The notes under the pieces: generated by a model
The model's input: the letters and a program-made list of their open reading frames with translations, nothing else
What the model was told of the DNA's origin: nothing
Databases searched by the model: none
Translations under genes and position numbers: made by a program
Part shown: positions 24,696-34,036 of the stretch, in pieces
How positions within the stretch are numbered: position 1 is the first letter of the stretch
How the letters are laid out: each line of letters begins with the position of its first letter
NCBI GenBank assembly: GCA_017549285.1
Contig: JAFYVE010000027.1
Span: 1 to 64,000, forward strand
Source: Clostridia bacterium
Lineage (GTDB): Bacteria > Bacillota > Clostridia > Oscillospirales > Acutalibacteraceae
DNA length: 64,000 nucleotides
Direction of reading: 5' to 3'

Positions 24696-25436
24696 ATGGA
24701 CGCTCTTAATACCTTTTTTCTTGGTTTTAAAGAAAAATTCATTCTTTGTTTTATTGATGATAAGCGTTGGGAATGGCTTGTTGAAGGTTTTTTAAACTCT
24801 ATAATAATTACCGTACTTGCATTGCTTGTCGGCCTTGTTGTGGGTATCATCCTTGCGGCAATCCGTTCATCTTATGATAAGAACGAGGAATCTCTGAGAA
24901 TAAGAGGCGGTATCGGTTACCATATTCTCAGATTTCTGAATGCAATATCCAAATTCTACATCACAGTCATAAGAGGTATCCCTGTTGTTGTTCAGCTTAT
25001 GATATGGTATTTTGTAATTATGGCTGCAGCAGATGATATTCCTATTGCAGTCGTTGCTTTCGGTCTTAATTCCGGTGCTTATGTTGCCGAGATTTTCCGT
25101 GGCGGTATCATGTCAATTGATAACGGTCAGTTTGAAGCAGGCCGTTCAATGGGATTCAGCTATTTTCAGACAATGGTGCATATCGTAATTCCCCAGACAG
25201 TAAAGTCAACTCTGCCGACTCTTCTTAATGAGCTTATTGCTCTTTTCAAGGAGACATCAATTGCAGGTTATGTAGGTATTCTTGACCTTACAAAAGCAGG
25301 TGAAAGAATCAGAGGTATAACCTTTGAATCAGTTCTGCCTCTCGGTGCAATTGCTGTTATTTACCTTGTGACTGTTGTGGTTCTTACAAAGATTGTAACT
25401 GTCATTGAAAGGAGGCTTCGTCGTAATGAGCGATAA
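24696..25436 (+). CDS. Amino-acid ABC transporter permease 2
   Basis: A 246-residue polar amino-acid permease with about five transmembrane helices. It shows [34 protein letters not shown] and the EAA loop [22 protein letters not shown] polar stretch of about 40 residues between the first helix pair ([16 protein letters not shown]) is longer than in permease 1. The 3' end overlaps the ATPase gene by 11 bases. The ribosome binding site is GAGAGGAG. Confidence 0.9.
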   Translation: MDALNTFFLGFKEKFILCFIDDKRWEWLVEGFLNSIIITVLALLVGLVVGIILAAIRSSYDKNEESLRIRGGIGYHILRFLNAISKFYITVIRGIPVVVQLMIWYFVIMAAADDIPIAVVAFGLNSGAYVAEIFRGGIMSIDNGQFEAGRSMGFSYFQTMVHIVIPQTVKSTLPTLLNELIALFKETSIAGYVGILDLTKAGERIRGITFESVLPLGAIAVIYLVTVVVLTKIVTVIERRLRRNER

Positions 25437-26166
25437 TATTATTGAAGTCAGAGGACTGAAAAAACATTATCTCGGCGGCAAAGTCAAGGCTCTTGATGGT
25501 GTTGATACAAATATCAGCAGAGGTGAAGTGGTCGTTGTTATCGGTCCTTCGGGAAGCGGTAAGTCAACATTCCTTCGTTCACTTAATCTTCTTGAAATGC
25601 CTACAGACGGAACCATCAATTTCAACGGTACCAATATTACAGACAAGAAAGTTAATATCAATCTGCACCGTCAGAAAATGGGCATGGTGTTCCAGCATTT
25701 CAATCTTTTTGCAAATATGAACATAATAAAAAATATGACTCTTGCTCCCACTCAGCTTCTTAAAAAGAGCAAAGCGGAAGCAGAAGAAAAGGCAAGAAAT
25801 CTTCTTAAAAGAGTTGGTCTTGAAGACAGAGCAACAGCTTTCCCCAGCCAGCTTTCAGGCGGTCAGAAACAGCGTGTAGCTATCGTTCGTGCTCTTTGTA
25901 TGGAACCCGAAGTTATGCTGTTTGACGAGCCCACATCAGCTCTTGACCCTGAAATGGTCGGTGAAGTTCTTGAAGTTATGAAGTCCCTTGCAAAAGAGGG
26001 TATGACAATGGTTGTTGTTACTCACGAAATGGGCTTTGCAAGAGAAGTTGCAGATAGGGTTATCTTTATGGATGAAGGTAAGATTCTCGAGGAAGGCACT
26101 CCCGAAGAAATTTTCGATAATCCTAAGTGCGAAAGACTTCAGAATTTTCTTGCTAAAGTTTTATAA
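25426..26166 (+). CDS. Amino-acid ABC transporter ATPase 2
   Basis: A 246-residue ABC ATPase with intact Walker A (GPSGSGKST), Q-loop (FQHFNLF), signature (LSGGQKQR), Walker B ([13 protein letters not shown]) and switch histidine (VVTHEMGF). The ATG at 25426 lies ten bases after AAAGGAGG, inside the permease gene, indicating translational coupling. It is closely related in pattern to ATPase 1; the two operons look like an old duplication or paired acquisition of related transporters. Confidence 0.93.
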   Translation: MSDNIIEVRGLKKHYLGGKVKALDGVDTNISRGEVVVVIGPSGSGKSTFLRSLNLLEMPTDGTINFNGTNITDKKVNINLHRQKMGMVFQHFNLFANMNIIKNMTLAPTQLLKKSKAEAEEKARNLLKRVGLEDRATAFPSQLSGGQKQRVAIVRALCMEPEVMLFDEPTSALDPEMVGEVLEVMKSLAKEGMTMVVVTHEMGFAREVADRVIFMDEGKILEEGTPEEIFDNPKCERLQNFLAKVL

Positions 26167-26168
26167 AA

Positions 26169-26323
26169 TGGGGCAAGGGGCAACGCCCCTCCGAAACAAT
26201 TTGCCGAAGGCAAATTATATCACATTTGCAAAGCAAATATATCACATCCGTCAAAGACGGATATATAACATTTTTTCGTAGGAAAAATATATAACTCAAT
26301 AATTTGTCATTGACAAATTATTG
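26169..26323. repeat. Array of six short hairpins, ending in solo TIR pair (R7)
   Basis: Successive perfect palindromes with 3-5-base loops at about 24-bp spacing: AGGGGCAACGCCCCT, AATTTGCC-GAA-GGCAAATT, ATTTGC-AAA-GCAAAT, ATCCGTC-AAA-GACGGAT and ATTTTTTC-GTA-GGAAAAAT, linked by ATATATCACA-type spacers. The last unit (26297-26323) is a 27-bp palindrome with arms CAATAATTTGTCA / TGACAAATTATTG, i.e. two TIR ends back to back. The array lies between ABC operon 2 and tRNA-Leu. Confidence 0.75.
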
Positions 26324-26330
26324 ATTATAT

Positions 26331-26415
26331 GCGGATATGGTGGAATTGGCAGACACGCAAGATTTAGGTTCTTGTGCAGCGATGCGTGCAGGTTCGACCC
26401 CTGTTATCCGCACCA
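26331..26415 (+). tRNA. tRNA-Leu (TAG)
   Basis: 85-nt class II tRNA with encoded CCA. The acceptor stem is GCGGATA/TATCCGC, the anticodon stem CAAGA/TCTTG encloses loop TTTAGGT (anticodon TAG), and there is a long variable arm and GGTTCGACC T-arm. Confidence 0.95.
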
Positions 26416-26417
26416 AT

Positions 26418-26451
26418 AAAAAAATCTCTCTTTTTCAAGAGAGATTTTTTT
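26418..26451. terminator. Bidirectional terminator between tRNA-Leu and parC
   Basis: AAAAAATCTCTC / GAGAGATTTTTT with an 8-base loop; A/T runs on both sides serve both strands. Confidence 0.85.
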
Positions 26452-26455
26452 GTTA

Positions 26456-28693
26456 TTAAAATGTCAATTGTTCGCCTGCATCATCTGCTGCGAGTGTTGC
26501 ACCTGCAGAGGGGAGTGTTTTTGTTCTGTATCTCTGAGGTTTTACAAACATATCTTCCCTGAAATTCACAACTGAAGCCACACGGTGTCCCTTTTTGAGT
26601 GTCATAACGGCAACACCCTGTGTATTTTTTGTTGTCTTTGATGCTATTGCACCTGAATTGAAGAGAAGAAGTCTGCCCGAAGTTGACTTTATCACAAATT
26701 CAGTATCATCTGTGATGTAATAAGCCGCAACAAGGGGAGATTTGTCAGAATAAGCATTTATAAGCTTCTTTCGGTTTGTCTTTGTTGCGTAAGACTCCAT
26801 ATCGACCTTAGCGACCTTACCGTTTTCAAAGAAGAAGAGCATATATCCCTTGTAATCGGTTGTAACTGCCATATAAACGCTGTTTTCACCCTGATCAAAA
26901 CCGAGCTTTGTGGGGATATAATCACCGAGTAAGCTTGTTTTTGAATCTTCAAATTCACTTGCTCTTGATTTGTATGTCTGGCATCTGTCTGAGAAGAAAA
27001 GAAGCTCTGCGGCATTTGATGAATCAAGCTCAAGAGTGATAAAGTCGTTCTCTTTAAGCTTATGCGCACCGCTCATACGGAGTGACTGCGGAGTGATTTT
27101 CTTGAAGTAGCCGTCGTGAGTATAGAAAAGTCTTACGGGATAGTCGGGTACTTCGCTCTCTGCGTCTTCACCGTCTTCAGCGAAATCATAGTTGATTTCA
27201 GTCTTTCTTTCCTTGCCGTATTTCTTCATAACATCTTTAAGCTCGGAAATGATGATGTTTCTGATTCTTGCACGGCTTCTGAGAATGTCTTCCATATCTT
27301 CAATTGTCTTTTTGAGTTCTTCAATATCTTCAAGACGCTTTAAAATGTATTCACGGTTCAGGTGACGGAGCTTGATTTCAGCCACGTATTCAGCCTGAAT
27401 TTCGTCAATTCCGAAGCCTATCATAAGGTTAGGTACAACCTCTGCCTCTTCTTCGGTTTCTCTTACTATTTTAATTGCCTTGTCGATGTCGAGAAGGATT
27501 TTCTGAAGACCTAAGAGAAGATGAAGTCTGTCTTTTGCCTTGCCGAGGTTGTAGGCAGTTCTTCTCTTGATACACTCAGTTCTGAAGCCGAGCCATTCTT
27601 CAAGAATTTCGCCAACACCCATAACCTTGGGTACGCCTGCAATAAGAACGTTGAAATTACAGCTTGTGGGGTCTTCAAGGGGAGTCTTTTTGAAGAGCTT
27701 GAGCATAAGTGCATCAGCATCAACACCTCGTTTGAGGTCGATTGTGATTTTAAGACCTGATTTATCTGTTTCGTCACGCACGTCGCTGATTTCCTTGAGC
27801 TTTCCGCCTTTTGAAAGTTCAATAATCTTGTCAATAATTGCTTCAACTGTTGTTGACGGGGGGATTTCAGTTATGTCAATGCAGTTGTTCTTTTTGTCGT
27901 AAGAATATCTTGCACGTACACGCACGGAGCCTCGTCCCGTTTTGTAAATCTCGTCGATTTTCTCTTTGTCATAAAGAAGAATACCGCCACCGCTGAAATC
28001 GGGAGCAAGAAGAGTCTCCGAAATATCGTGGTCGGGATTTTTCAGAAGTGCGATTGTGGTTTCGCAGATTTCATTGAGGTTGAATGAGCAGATATTACTT
28101 GCCATACCTACTGCGATACCGAGATTGTTGTTTACAAGCACAGTGGGGAATGTAACGGGGAAGAGGGTAGGCTCCATCATTGAATTGTCATAGTTGGGGA
28201 CAAAATCAACGGTGTCCTTATCGATATCACGGAAAAGCTCTGCACTTATTTTGTCAAGCTTTGCTTCCGTGTATCGTGATGCGGCATAAGCCATATTCTT
28301 TGAATAAGCCTTACCGAAGTTACCCTTTGAATCAATAAAGGGATGAAGCAGAGCCTCGTTACCTCTTGTAAGACGGACCATTGTTTCGTAAATTGCACCG
28401 TCACCGTGGGGGTTTAACTGCATTGTACGACCGACGATATTTGCAGATTTTATTCTCGCACCGTTCTGGAGTCCCATAAGGTGCATTGTGTAAAGGAGCT
28501 TTCTGTGAGATGGCTTGAAACCGTCAATTTCGGGAATTGCTCGTGACATGATAACACTCATGGCATAGGGCATGAAGTTTGTTTCAAGAATGTCTGTTAT
28601 ATGCTGAGGCTGAACAATACCTGCACCTGAAATATGGGCGTTAGGGCTGAGTTCTTCGGTTTTTATTTCGTCATTTTTCTTTTTCTTAGCCAT
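26456..28693 (-). CDS. parC: Topoisomerase IV-type subunit A (GyrA/ParC family)
   Basis: A 745-residue DNA-breaking subunit of a type IIA topoisomerase. The catalytic tyrosine is Tyr141 (AASRYTEAKL). The winged helix, tower and long coiled-coil follow, then a beta-pinwheel-like C-terminal domain. It lacks a clear GyrA box, which with its distance from a replication-origin context favours a ParC-like decatenase over gyrase. In the quinolone-determining region the usual serine is Gly99 (HGDGAIYET), with Glu103 at the acidic position. The gene follows parE by 19 bp and is the last of the malQ-parE-parC run. Start and AAGGGGGA site are clear. Confidence 0.85.
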   Translation of the reverse strand: MAKKKKNDEIKTEELSPNAHISGAGIVQPQHITDILETNFMPYAMSVIMSRAIPEIDGFKPSHRKLLYTMHLMGLQNGARIKSANIVGRTMQLNPHGDGAIYETMVRLTRGNEALLHPFIDSKGNFGKAYSKNMAYAASRYTEAKLDKISAELFRDIDKDTVDFVPNYDNSMMEPTLFPVTFPTVLVNNNLGIAVGMASNICSFNLNEICETTIALLKNPDHDISETLLAPDFSGGGILLYDKEKIDEIYKTGRGSVRVRARYSYDKKNNCIDITEIPPSTTVEAIIDKIIELSKGGKLKEISDVRDETDKSGLKITIDLKRGVDADALMLKLFKKTPLEDPTSCNFNVLIAGVPKVMGVGEILEEWLGFRTECIKRRTAYNLGKAKDRLHLLLGLQKILLDIDKAIKIVRETEEEAEVVPNLMIGFGIDEIQAEYVAEIKLRHLNREYILKRLEDIEELKKTIEDMEDILRSRARIRNIIISELKDVMKKYGKERKTEINYDFAEDGEDAESEVPDYPVRLFYTHDGYFKKITPQSLRMSGAHKLKENDFITLELDSSNAAELLFFSDRCQTYKSRASEFEDSKTSLLGDYIPTKLGFDQGENSVYMAVTTDYKGYMLFFFENGKVAKVDMESYATKTNRKKLINAYSDKSPLVAAYYITDDTEFVIKSTSGRLLLFNSGAIASKTTKNTQGVAVMTLKKGHRVASVVNFREDMFVKPQRYRTKTLPSAGATLAADDAGEQLTF

Positions 28694-28712
28694 AATATCC
28701 AGTCCCCCTTCC

Positions 28713-30695
28713 TCAGCTTATGTCTGCAAGGTCAATATACTGATGACCTACTTCTGCTATGTGTTCTTTTCTGCCCTGAAGATTGTCACCGAGAAGAAGC
28801 TCGAATACTTCGGCAGTCATCTGTGCATCTGTGGGCTCAACCTTGATGAGTCTTCTTGTTTTGGGATTCATTGTTGTCATCCACATCATATCGGGCTCGT
28901 TTTCACCAAGTCCCTTTGAACGCTGGATAGTGTATTTTTTATCACCGATTTCTGCGAGTGCATCGGCTTTTTCCTGCTCATTATAAGCAAACCATGTGTC
29001 CTTGCCCGAAGTGATTTCGTAAAGGGGAGATTCTGCTATGAAAACCTTTCCTGCTTCAATCAGCGTGGGCATAAGTGCATAAATCATTGTAAGGATAAGT
29101 GTTCTTATCTGGAAGCCGTCAACGTCGGCATCGGTACAGATAATGACCTTGCTCCAACGGAGATTGTCAAGGCTGAAGGTTGACATATTCTTGTTTGCTT
29201 TTGTCTTCACTTCAACACCGCAGCCGAGGACTTTTATAAGGTCTGTGATGATTTCGGATTTGAACACCTTTGTGTAATCGGCTTTAAGGCAGTTGAGAAT
29301 TTTACCTCTTACGGGCATAATAGCCTGAAAAGCCGAATCTCTTGCCTGCTTACAGGCACCTAAAGCAGAGTCACCCTCAACGATGAAGATTTCTCTTTCT
29401 TCAATATCTTTACTGCGGCAGTCAACGAATTTTTCAACTCTGTCTGCCATACTGTTTGATGTGGCAAGAGTCTTCTGCAGATTAAGTCTTGTAGCTTCAG
29501 CCTTTACACGGCTGCGGAGATTGATAAGAACCTGATCTGCAATTCTGTCGGCATCAAGCTTGTTCTCCATAAAGTAGATTTCAAGCTGATGTCTTAAAAA
29601 GTCGGTGATTGCTTGCTGAATGAATTTATTAGTGATTGCTTTCTTTGTCTGATTCTCGTATGAAGTCAGGGTTGAGAATGACGAAACAATTATTACAAGG
29701 CAGTCTTCAACATCCTGGAATGTAATCTTGCTGTCAGACTTTGTGTATTTGCCCGTCTGCTTTAAATATGCATCAATCTGGGCTACAAAAGCACTTTTTA
29801 CAGCCTTGTCGGGAGCACCGCCGTATTCAAGCCAGCTTGAGTTGTGGTAATAATCCTTGAGCTGTTTTGTTTTTGAGAATGCAAGGGCTACATTGATTTT
29901 TACCTTGTATTCGGGCTTGTCCTCACGGTCACGGCCCTTTTTCTCTGTCTGCCAGAGCTGTGTTGTTGTGAATGCTTCTTCGCCGCAGAAGTTGTCAACA
30001 TAATCCTTTATTCCGTTTTCGTAAAGGATTTCCGTTGTTTCAAACTTTGTTTCTGTAATCTGATTTTTGAATATGAACTTAAGACCGTTGTTTACAACAG
30101 CCTGTCTTTCAAGGACTTCCTTGAAGTAGTCAGCGGAAATATCAATATCCGTGAAAACATCGAGGTCGGGACGCCATTTGATTCTTGTACCCGTGTCACG
30201 TTTTGCGTAAGGTTCTTCGTTAAGACCGCCTACGGGCCAGCCTTTTTCAAAACGGAGAGTATAACACATTCCGTCACGGTGAATTTCAGCTTCCATATAT
30301 TCCGATGCAAACTGAGTGGCACAAAGACCCAGACCGTTAAGGCCGAGTGAGTATTCGTAGTTACCGCCGTCGTTTGTATCGTATTTACCGCCTGCATACA
30401 TTTCGCAGAAGAGAAGTTCCCAGTTGAAACGTTCTTCATTCGGGTTCCAGCCTACGGGCATACCTCTGCCGTAGTCCTGCACTTCTATTGATTTATCGAG
30501 AAATCTTGTAACAACAATTTTGTTACCGTAACCTTCTCTTGCTTCGTCTATTGAGTTTGAAATGATTTCAAAAGCGGAATGCTGACAACCGTCGATACCG
30601 TCAGAGCCGAAAATAACAGCAGGTCTTTTTCTTACCTTGTCAGGCCCTTTGAGTACAACTATGTCTTCATTGCCGTAATCTTTTTTCTTAGCCAT
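28713..30695 (-). CDS. parE: Topoisomerase IV-type subunit B (GyrB/ParE family)
   Basis: A 660-residue ATPase subunit of a type IIA topoisomerase. The GHKL ATPase motifs are present: EIISNSIDEA, VQDYGRGMPVG and GLNGLGLCATQFAS. The TOPRIM domain has IVEGDSALGACKQARD (usual EGDSA) and TDADVDGFQIRTL (usual DADVDG); the PEWY-type end is replaced by a short tail. The unusual NPNEERFNWELLFCEMYAGGKYDTNDGG loop is longer than in E. coli ParE. It pairs with the subunit A gene directly downstream. It starts 16 bp after malQ, so it probably depends on the malQ promoter. CGGAGG precedes the start. Confidence 0.87.
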   Translation of the reverse strand: MAKKKDYGNEDIVVLKGPDKVRKRPAVIFGSDGIDGCQHSAFEIISNSIDEAREGYGNKIVVTRFLDKSIEVQDYGRGMPVGWNPNEERFNWELLFCEMYAGGKYDTNDGGNYEYSLGLNGLGLCATQFASEYMEAEIHRDGMCYTLRFEKGWPVGGLNEEPYAKRDTGTRIKWRPDLDVFTDIDISADYFKEVLERQAVVNNGLKFIFKNQITETKFETTEILYENGIKDYVDNFCGEEAFTTTQLWQTEKKGRDREDKPEYKVKINVALAFSKTKQLKDYYHNSSWLEYGGAPDKAVKSAFVAQIDAYLKQTGKYTKSDSKITFQDVEDCLVIIVSSFSTLTSYENQTKKAITNKFIQQAITDFLRHQLEIYFMENKLDADRIADQVLINLRSRVKAEATRLNLQKTLATSNSMADRVEKFVDCRSKDIEEREIFIVEGDSALGACKQARDSAFQAIMPVRGKILNCLKADYTKVFKSEIITDLIKVLGCGVEVKTKANKNMSTFSLDNLRWSKVIICTDADVDGFQIRTLILTMIYALMPTLIEAGKVFIAESPLYEITSGKDTWFAYNEQEKADALAEIGDKKYTIQRSKGLGENEPDMMWMTTMNPKTRRLIKVEPTDAQMTAEVFELLLGDNLQGRKEHIAEVGHQYIDLADIS

Positions 30696-30710
30696 TTTAT
30701 CCTCCGTAGG

Positions 30711-32213
30711 TTATCTTCTGAAAACGGAATTTATCTTTCTGAAATAGTCTTTGTCAATTCCGTCAATTGTTTCTTTTGTTGTTCTGAATCTCCAGTTTTT
30801 CTCAGGTACACCGGGAATGTTCATTCTTGCATCAGAACCGAATCCGCACATATCCTGGAATGCGATAACGGAAACTGCTGATGCAGAACGCCATACACAT
30901 TCAATGATTTTACGGCAGCTCTTTGAATAATATCCGCCGTCACCCCAGTTGTCGCCTTCAAAACCTGAATAATCGAGAGCAAATCTTCTTTCGTCTTCAT
31001 TTGCTTCCCAGAGCCAGCCGAGAAGTGTGTTATTGTCGTGTGTGCCGACATAGTTTACTGAGTTTCTCGGTGCATTGTGGGGCATGTGTGATGAATCAGA
31101 GCCGGGGTCAAAACCGAACTGAACAACTTTCATTCCGGGGAATGCCGTGTCTTCAAGAAGTTTTACAACATCTTCACCGAAAACACCGAGGTCTTCGGCA
31201 ATAATGGGAGCATCGGGGAATTTTCTGAACACTTTTCTGAAAAGCTTCATTCCGGGACCGGGTTTCCATTCGCCTGTTTTTGCAGTCAATGAATCTGCAG
31301 GGACTTCCCAGTAGCTTGCAAATGCTCTGAAATGATCAATTCTTACAACATCGTAGGTTGTGAGGGCGTTTTCAATTCTGCCGAGCCACCACTTGAAACC
31401 GTCTTTTTCCATAGCTTCCCAGTTGTAAATCGGGTTGCCCCAGAGCTGACCGTCTTCGCTGAAATAGTCGGGGGGTACACCCGCAACCTTTTCGGGTTTA
31501 AGTTTTTTGTCATCTATAAGGAACATGGGGAGATTTGCCCATACGTCAACAGAATCCATTGCAACATAAATGGGCATGTCGCCTATTATTTTTATGCCTT
31601 TTGAATTTGCATATTCCTTGACCTTCTGCCACTGCATAAAGAAAATGTACTGACAGAATTTCCAGAAAGCTGATCTTTCGGCATAGTCATGTCTGTGGCG
31701 TCTTTTGAAAATATCGTAACGTGCAAATTCTTCATCCCATTCCCACCAGGGACGGAAATCATTAGCCTCTTTTATTGCCATGAAGAATGAAAACTGCGTC
31801 AGCCACTTGTTTTCACTTTCAAAGTCTTTGACTTTCTGTGCAAAATCTGCATCAATTCTTGAAAAAGCTTTTTTGAGCAGACTGAGTCTGCTCTTTTTTG
31901 CAAAATCAAAATCAGCTGTATATGGTGAGCCGTTATAAATGTTTGTTGCGGCTTCCTCTTTTGTGATAAGTCCTGTTTCAACAAGACTTTCGGGGTCGAT
32001 AAAAAGGATATTTCCCGCAAAAGCCGATGCAGAGCAATAGGGTGAATTTGCATCATCAACGGGATTGAAAGGAAGAACCTGCCAGTATTTAAAGTTCATT
32101 GATGCGAGCGTATCAACAAAATCAAAGCAATTCTTTCCGAAAACGCCGATACCGTAATCGGACGGCAGAGAGCTGATGTGCATTAAAACACCTGCACCTC
32201 TCTCCTTGAACAT
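30711..32213 (-). CDS. malQ: 4-alpha-glucanotransferase, GH77
   Basis: A 500-residue amylomaltase that transfers alpha-1,4-glucan segments during maltodextrin or glycogen turnover in the cytosol. Diagnostic motifs are RGAGVLMHISSLPSDYGIG at the N-terminus, the nucleophile region DVVRIDHFRAFASYWEVPA, the acid/base region PIIAEDLG and VGTHDNNT. The ATG at 32213 is preceded by GAGGTGA; a GTG nine bases earlier falls in that site. A promoter is seen at 32245-32273. Its position ahead of parE and parC in one run is unusual and may couple topoisomerase supply to carbohydrate growth, though that is speculative. Confidence 0.92.
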   Translation of the reverse strand: MFKERGAGVLMHISSLPSDYGIGVFGKNCFDFVDTLASMNFKYWQVLPFNPVDDANSPYCSASAFAGNILFIDPESLVETGLITKEEAATNIYNGSPYTADFDFAKKSRLSLLKKAFSRIDADFAQKVKDFESENKWLTQFSFFMAIKEANDFRPWWEWDEEFARYDIFKRRHRHDYAERSAFWKFCQYIFFMQWQKVKEYANSKGIKIIGDMPIYVAMDSVDVWANLPMFLIDDKKLKPEKVAGVPPDYFSEDGQLWGNPIYNWEAMEKDGFKWWLGRIENALTTYDVVRIDHFRAFASYWEVPADSLTAKTGEWKPGPGMKLFRKVFRKFPDAPIIAEDLGVFGEDVVKLLEDTAFPGMKVVQFGFDPGSDSSHMPHNAPRNSVNYVGTHDNNTLLGWLWEANEDERRFALDYSGFEGDNWGDGGYYSKSCRKIIECVWRSASAVSVIAFQDMCGFGSDARMNIPGVPEKNWRFRTTKETIDGIDKDYFRKINSVFRR

Positions 32214-32244
32214 AAAAATCACCTCATAATAATATATACATTTT

Positions 32245-32273
32245 ATTTTATCATATTATAAAATTTTTTGCAA
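32245..32273 (-). promoter_or_regulatory. Promoter of malQ-parE-parC
   Basis: On the minus strand TTGCAA (32273-32268), 17-bp spacer and TAAAAT (32250-32245). Confidence 0.55.
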
Positions 32274-32275
32274 TA

Positions 32276-32302
32276 AAAAAACCTGCGTAAATGCAGGTTT
32301 TT
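32276..32302 (-). terminator. Terminator of membrane-protein gene 32327-32737
   Basis: Stem AAACCTGC / GCAGGTTT with 6-base loop; T-run on the minus strand. Confidence 0.8.
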
Positions 32303-32326
32303 CCTTGTGTTTTCATGTTTTTTGAA

Positions 32327-32737
32327 TTAATACAATGTCTTTGAAAGTATGAAACATACCCAGAGTGCTATAACAAAGAGTGTTTCACAGGGGATTGCAA
32401 GCTTTGTGTAAGGACATTTCCAGCCTTTATCAACAAAGAGAAAGATTGTTCTGACGGTAAGTACGGTTGTAGCAAAAAATAGACCGCCGACGAGTGAATA
32501 AACGGGTGTGCCGAGTGCGATTGTGAGATAGAGAAGGAATGCACCCAGAGCAAATGAAATGCCGCCGTAATAAACACGGATTTCTGTTTTACCTGCGTTG
32601 TCAACGGGTTTAACGGCAAAGCTTTCGGCATTTTTTACGGGATTTGCAATAAAGACGATTGCCATACCGAAAAAGTAGAGGCAAAGACCGATTACGGCAA
32701 TACCTGCAGGGAGGTTTGAGAAGAATATTTCTTTCAT
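32327..32737 (-). CDS. Small four-helix membrane protein
   Basis: A 136-residue integral membrane protein with about four transmembrane helices (AVIGLCLYFFGMAIVFIA; YYGGISFALGAFLLYLTIAL; SLVGGLFFATTVLTVRTIFLFV; ETLFVIALWVCFIL). It resembles DUF4345-type proteins in layout, but I do not recognise it with certainty and no function can be given. Of three nearby ATG codons, 32737 has the best spacing to the AAAGGA site; 32743 and 32746 are possible. It stands alone, with its own terminator. Confidence 0.65.
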   Translation of the reverse strand: MKEIFFSNLPAGIAVIGLCLYFFGMAIVFIANPVKNAESFAVKPVDNAGKTEIRVYYGGISFALGAFLLYLTIALGTPVYSLVGGLFFATTVLTVRTIFLFVDKGWKCPYTKLAIPCETLFVIALWVCFILSKTLY

Positions 32738-32800
32738 TTTCATCATCCTTTCTGCGTTAAGTATAGCAAACAGATAAAGTAATGTCAAATGTATTATTTC

Positions 32801-32829
32801 TTGACAATCATTAACTGCAAGTTTATAAT
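32801..32829 (+). promoter_or_regulatory. Perfect sigma-A promoter before 32848 gene
   Basis: TTGACA at 32801-32806, 17-bp spacer, TATAAT at 32824-32829; both hexamers are exact. The start codon follows after only 18 bp. Confidence 0.8.
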
Positions 32830-32847
32830 TGAATCGGGGTGAATATT

Positions 32848-33996
32848 ATGAAAACTGTCACAAAGGTAATCGTCTGGTTAAGTGTAATTGCAGTATGGAT
32901 TGTCAGTATGTGTGTGTTTGTGCATTATGACCTTGATACCGTTCAATTGCCGGATGAAAAGGCAAATCAGTTTTTTGATACAGCACATAATTTCAATATT
33001 GAATATTATATGGCTGATTATTTTGAAGATGTTGTTTCTGTCCGGGAAACTCTTGAAAATGTTTCTTACAGATGCCTTTCAGCAGAAGAATCATATGATA
33101 TTCTTGTGAAAAAAGGAAATAATCAGGTTGACGGATTCACAATTGAATCCCATAGAGTTTATATCTCGTACACTTATCGTTTTGATAAGGGAATGGTGTC
33201 ATCGGTTACATTTTTTACACTTGAAAAAAAGAATTATGTTTTGTTTACATTGCATTGGCAGAATGAGCGTAAACTGAGCTTTATGGATATTTCATATGTG
33301 ATTTATGAAACAGATGAATTCCCCGATGCCGTGACCACTCATTTTAAAACTTCGGGACGCACAATAGCAGAGCCGGCAAGCTTTGCAACAATAGAATCGT
33401 TTGTGCAGTCGGGAATAGTGACTCTTGCATACGGAATAATTGTATATATTATTTATGTGATTATCACAACTGTTATTTATCGTAATAAGAAAAAGGGCAG
33501 AAAACTTTCCGACGATGATACTACAACTGACGGTGATATAAAGAAATACATAATAAATAAGCTCGGAAAAGAATTTTTTGATGAAGAAAAGGTCTTTTCA
33601 ATGCCGTGTCTTACTGTTGATGCTTACGGTGAAAAGGCAAAAGAGCTTATTTGTCTGATTGCTGAAAACTGCAATGCAGAAGAAATCTTCATAGGCGGAT
33701 TCTTTGAAAAGAAGAGCTTTATTGATGAAGAATGCGAAAATACTGTTTTTATAAAAGAATATCTTGACGAAAATAGTTATAGCAGTATAAATACAACTGA
33801 AAATGAAGCCGTGATTGAATGGATAATTGACGGCAACAACAAAGGTGAAACAGCAGTTTCGTTCTATATTCAGGAGCTTAATATTCTCATTTATCCTGCA
33901 AAAAACAAGCTTTATATTTTCTCGAAAAACAGCAGTGAAGTTTATTATAAGCTTGCAACTTTTATAAATCCGACTGATTATAATTTAAGATTCTGA
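32848..33996 (+). CDS. Membrane protein of unknown function
   Basis: A 382-residue protein that I do not recognise. The N-terminal transmembrane helix is at about 5-25 (VIVWLSVIAVWIVSMCVFV), an extracytoplasmic domain of about 160 residues follows, then a second helix near 190-210 (IVTLAYGIIVYIIYVIITTVIY), a basic KKKGRK stop, and a cytoplasmic domain of about 165 residues. The two-helix layout with domains on both sides would suit sensing, but no catalytic motif is visible. GGGGTGA precedes ATG 32848; a GTG nine bases earlier is in the binding site. Own promoter with a very short leader; shared terminator with the convergent CapA-like gene. Confidence 0.7.
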   Translation: MKTVTKVIVWLSVIAVWIVSMCVFVHYDLDTVQLPDEKANQFFDTAHNFNIEYYMADYFEDVVSVRETLENVSYRCLSAEESYDILVKKGNNQVDGFTIESHRVYISYTYRFDKGMVSSVTFFTLEKKNYVLFTLHWQNERKLSFMDISYVIYETDEFPDAVTTHFKTSGRTIAEPASFATIESFVQSGIVTLAYGIIVYIIYVIITTVIYRNKKKGRKLSDDDTTTDGDIKKYIINKLGKEFFDEEKVFSMPCLTVDAYGEKAKELICLIAENCNAEEIFIGGFFEKKSFIDEECENTVFIKEYLDENSYSSINTTENEAVIEWIIDGNNKGETAVSFYIQELNILIYPAKNKLYIFSKNSSEVYYKLATFINPTDYNLRF

Positions 33997-34004
33997 TAAA
34001 GAAA

Positions 34005-34036
34005 CACGGTGGGTCTGAAACCACCGTGCTTTTTTA
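34005..34036. terminator. Bidirectional terminator, 33996/34034 genes
   Basis: Stem CACGGTGG / CCACCGTG, 8-base loop, then CTTTTTTA. The minus-strand tail is weaker. Confidence 0.8.

Noticed and set aside
26169-26323. CRISPR array
   Set aside because: The units are individual palindromes with different stems, not identical repeats separated by unique spacers, and no cas gene is present.
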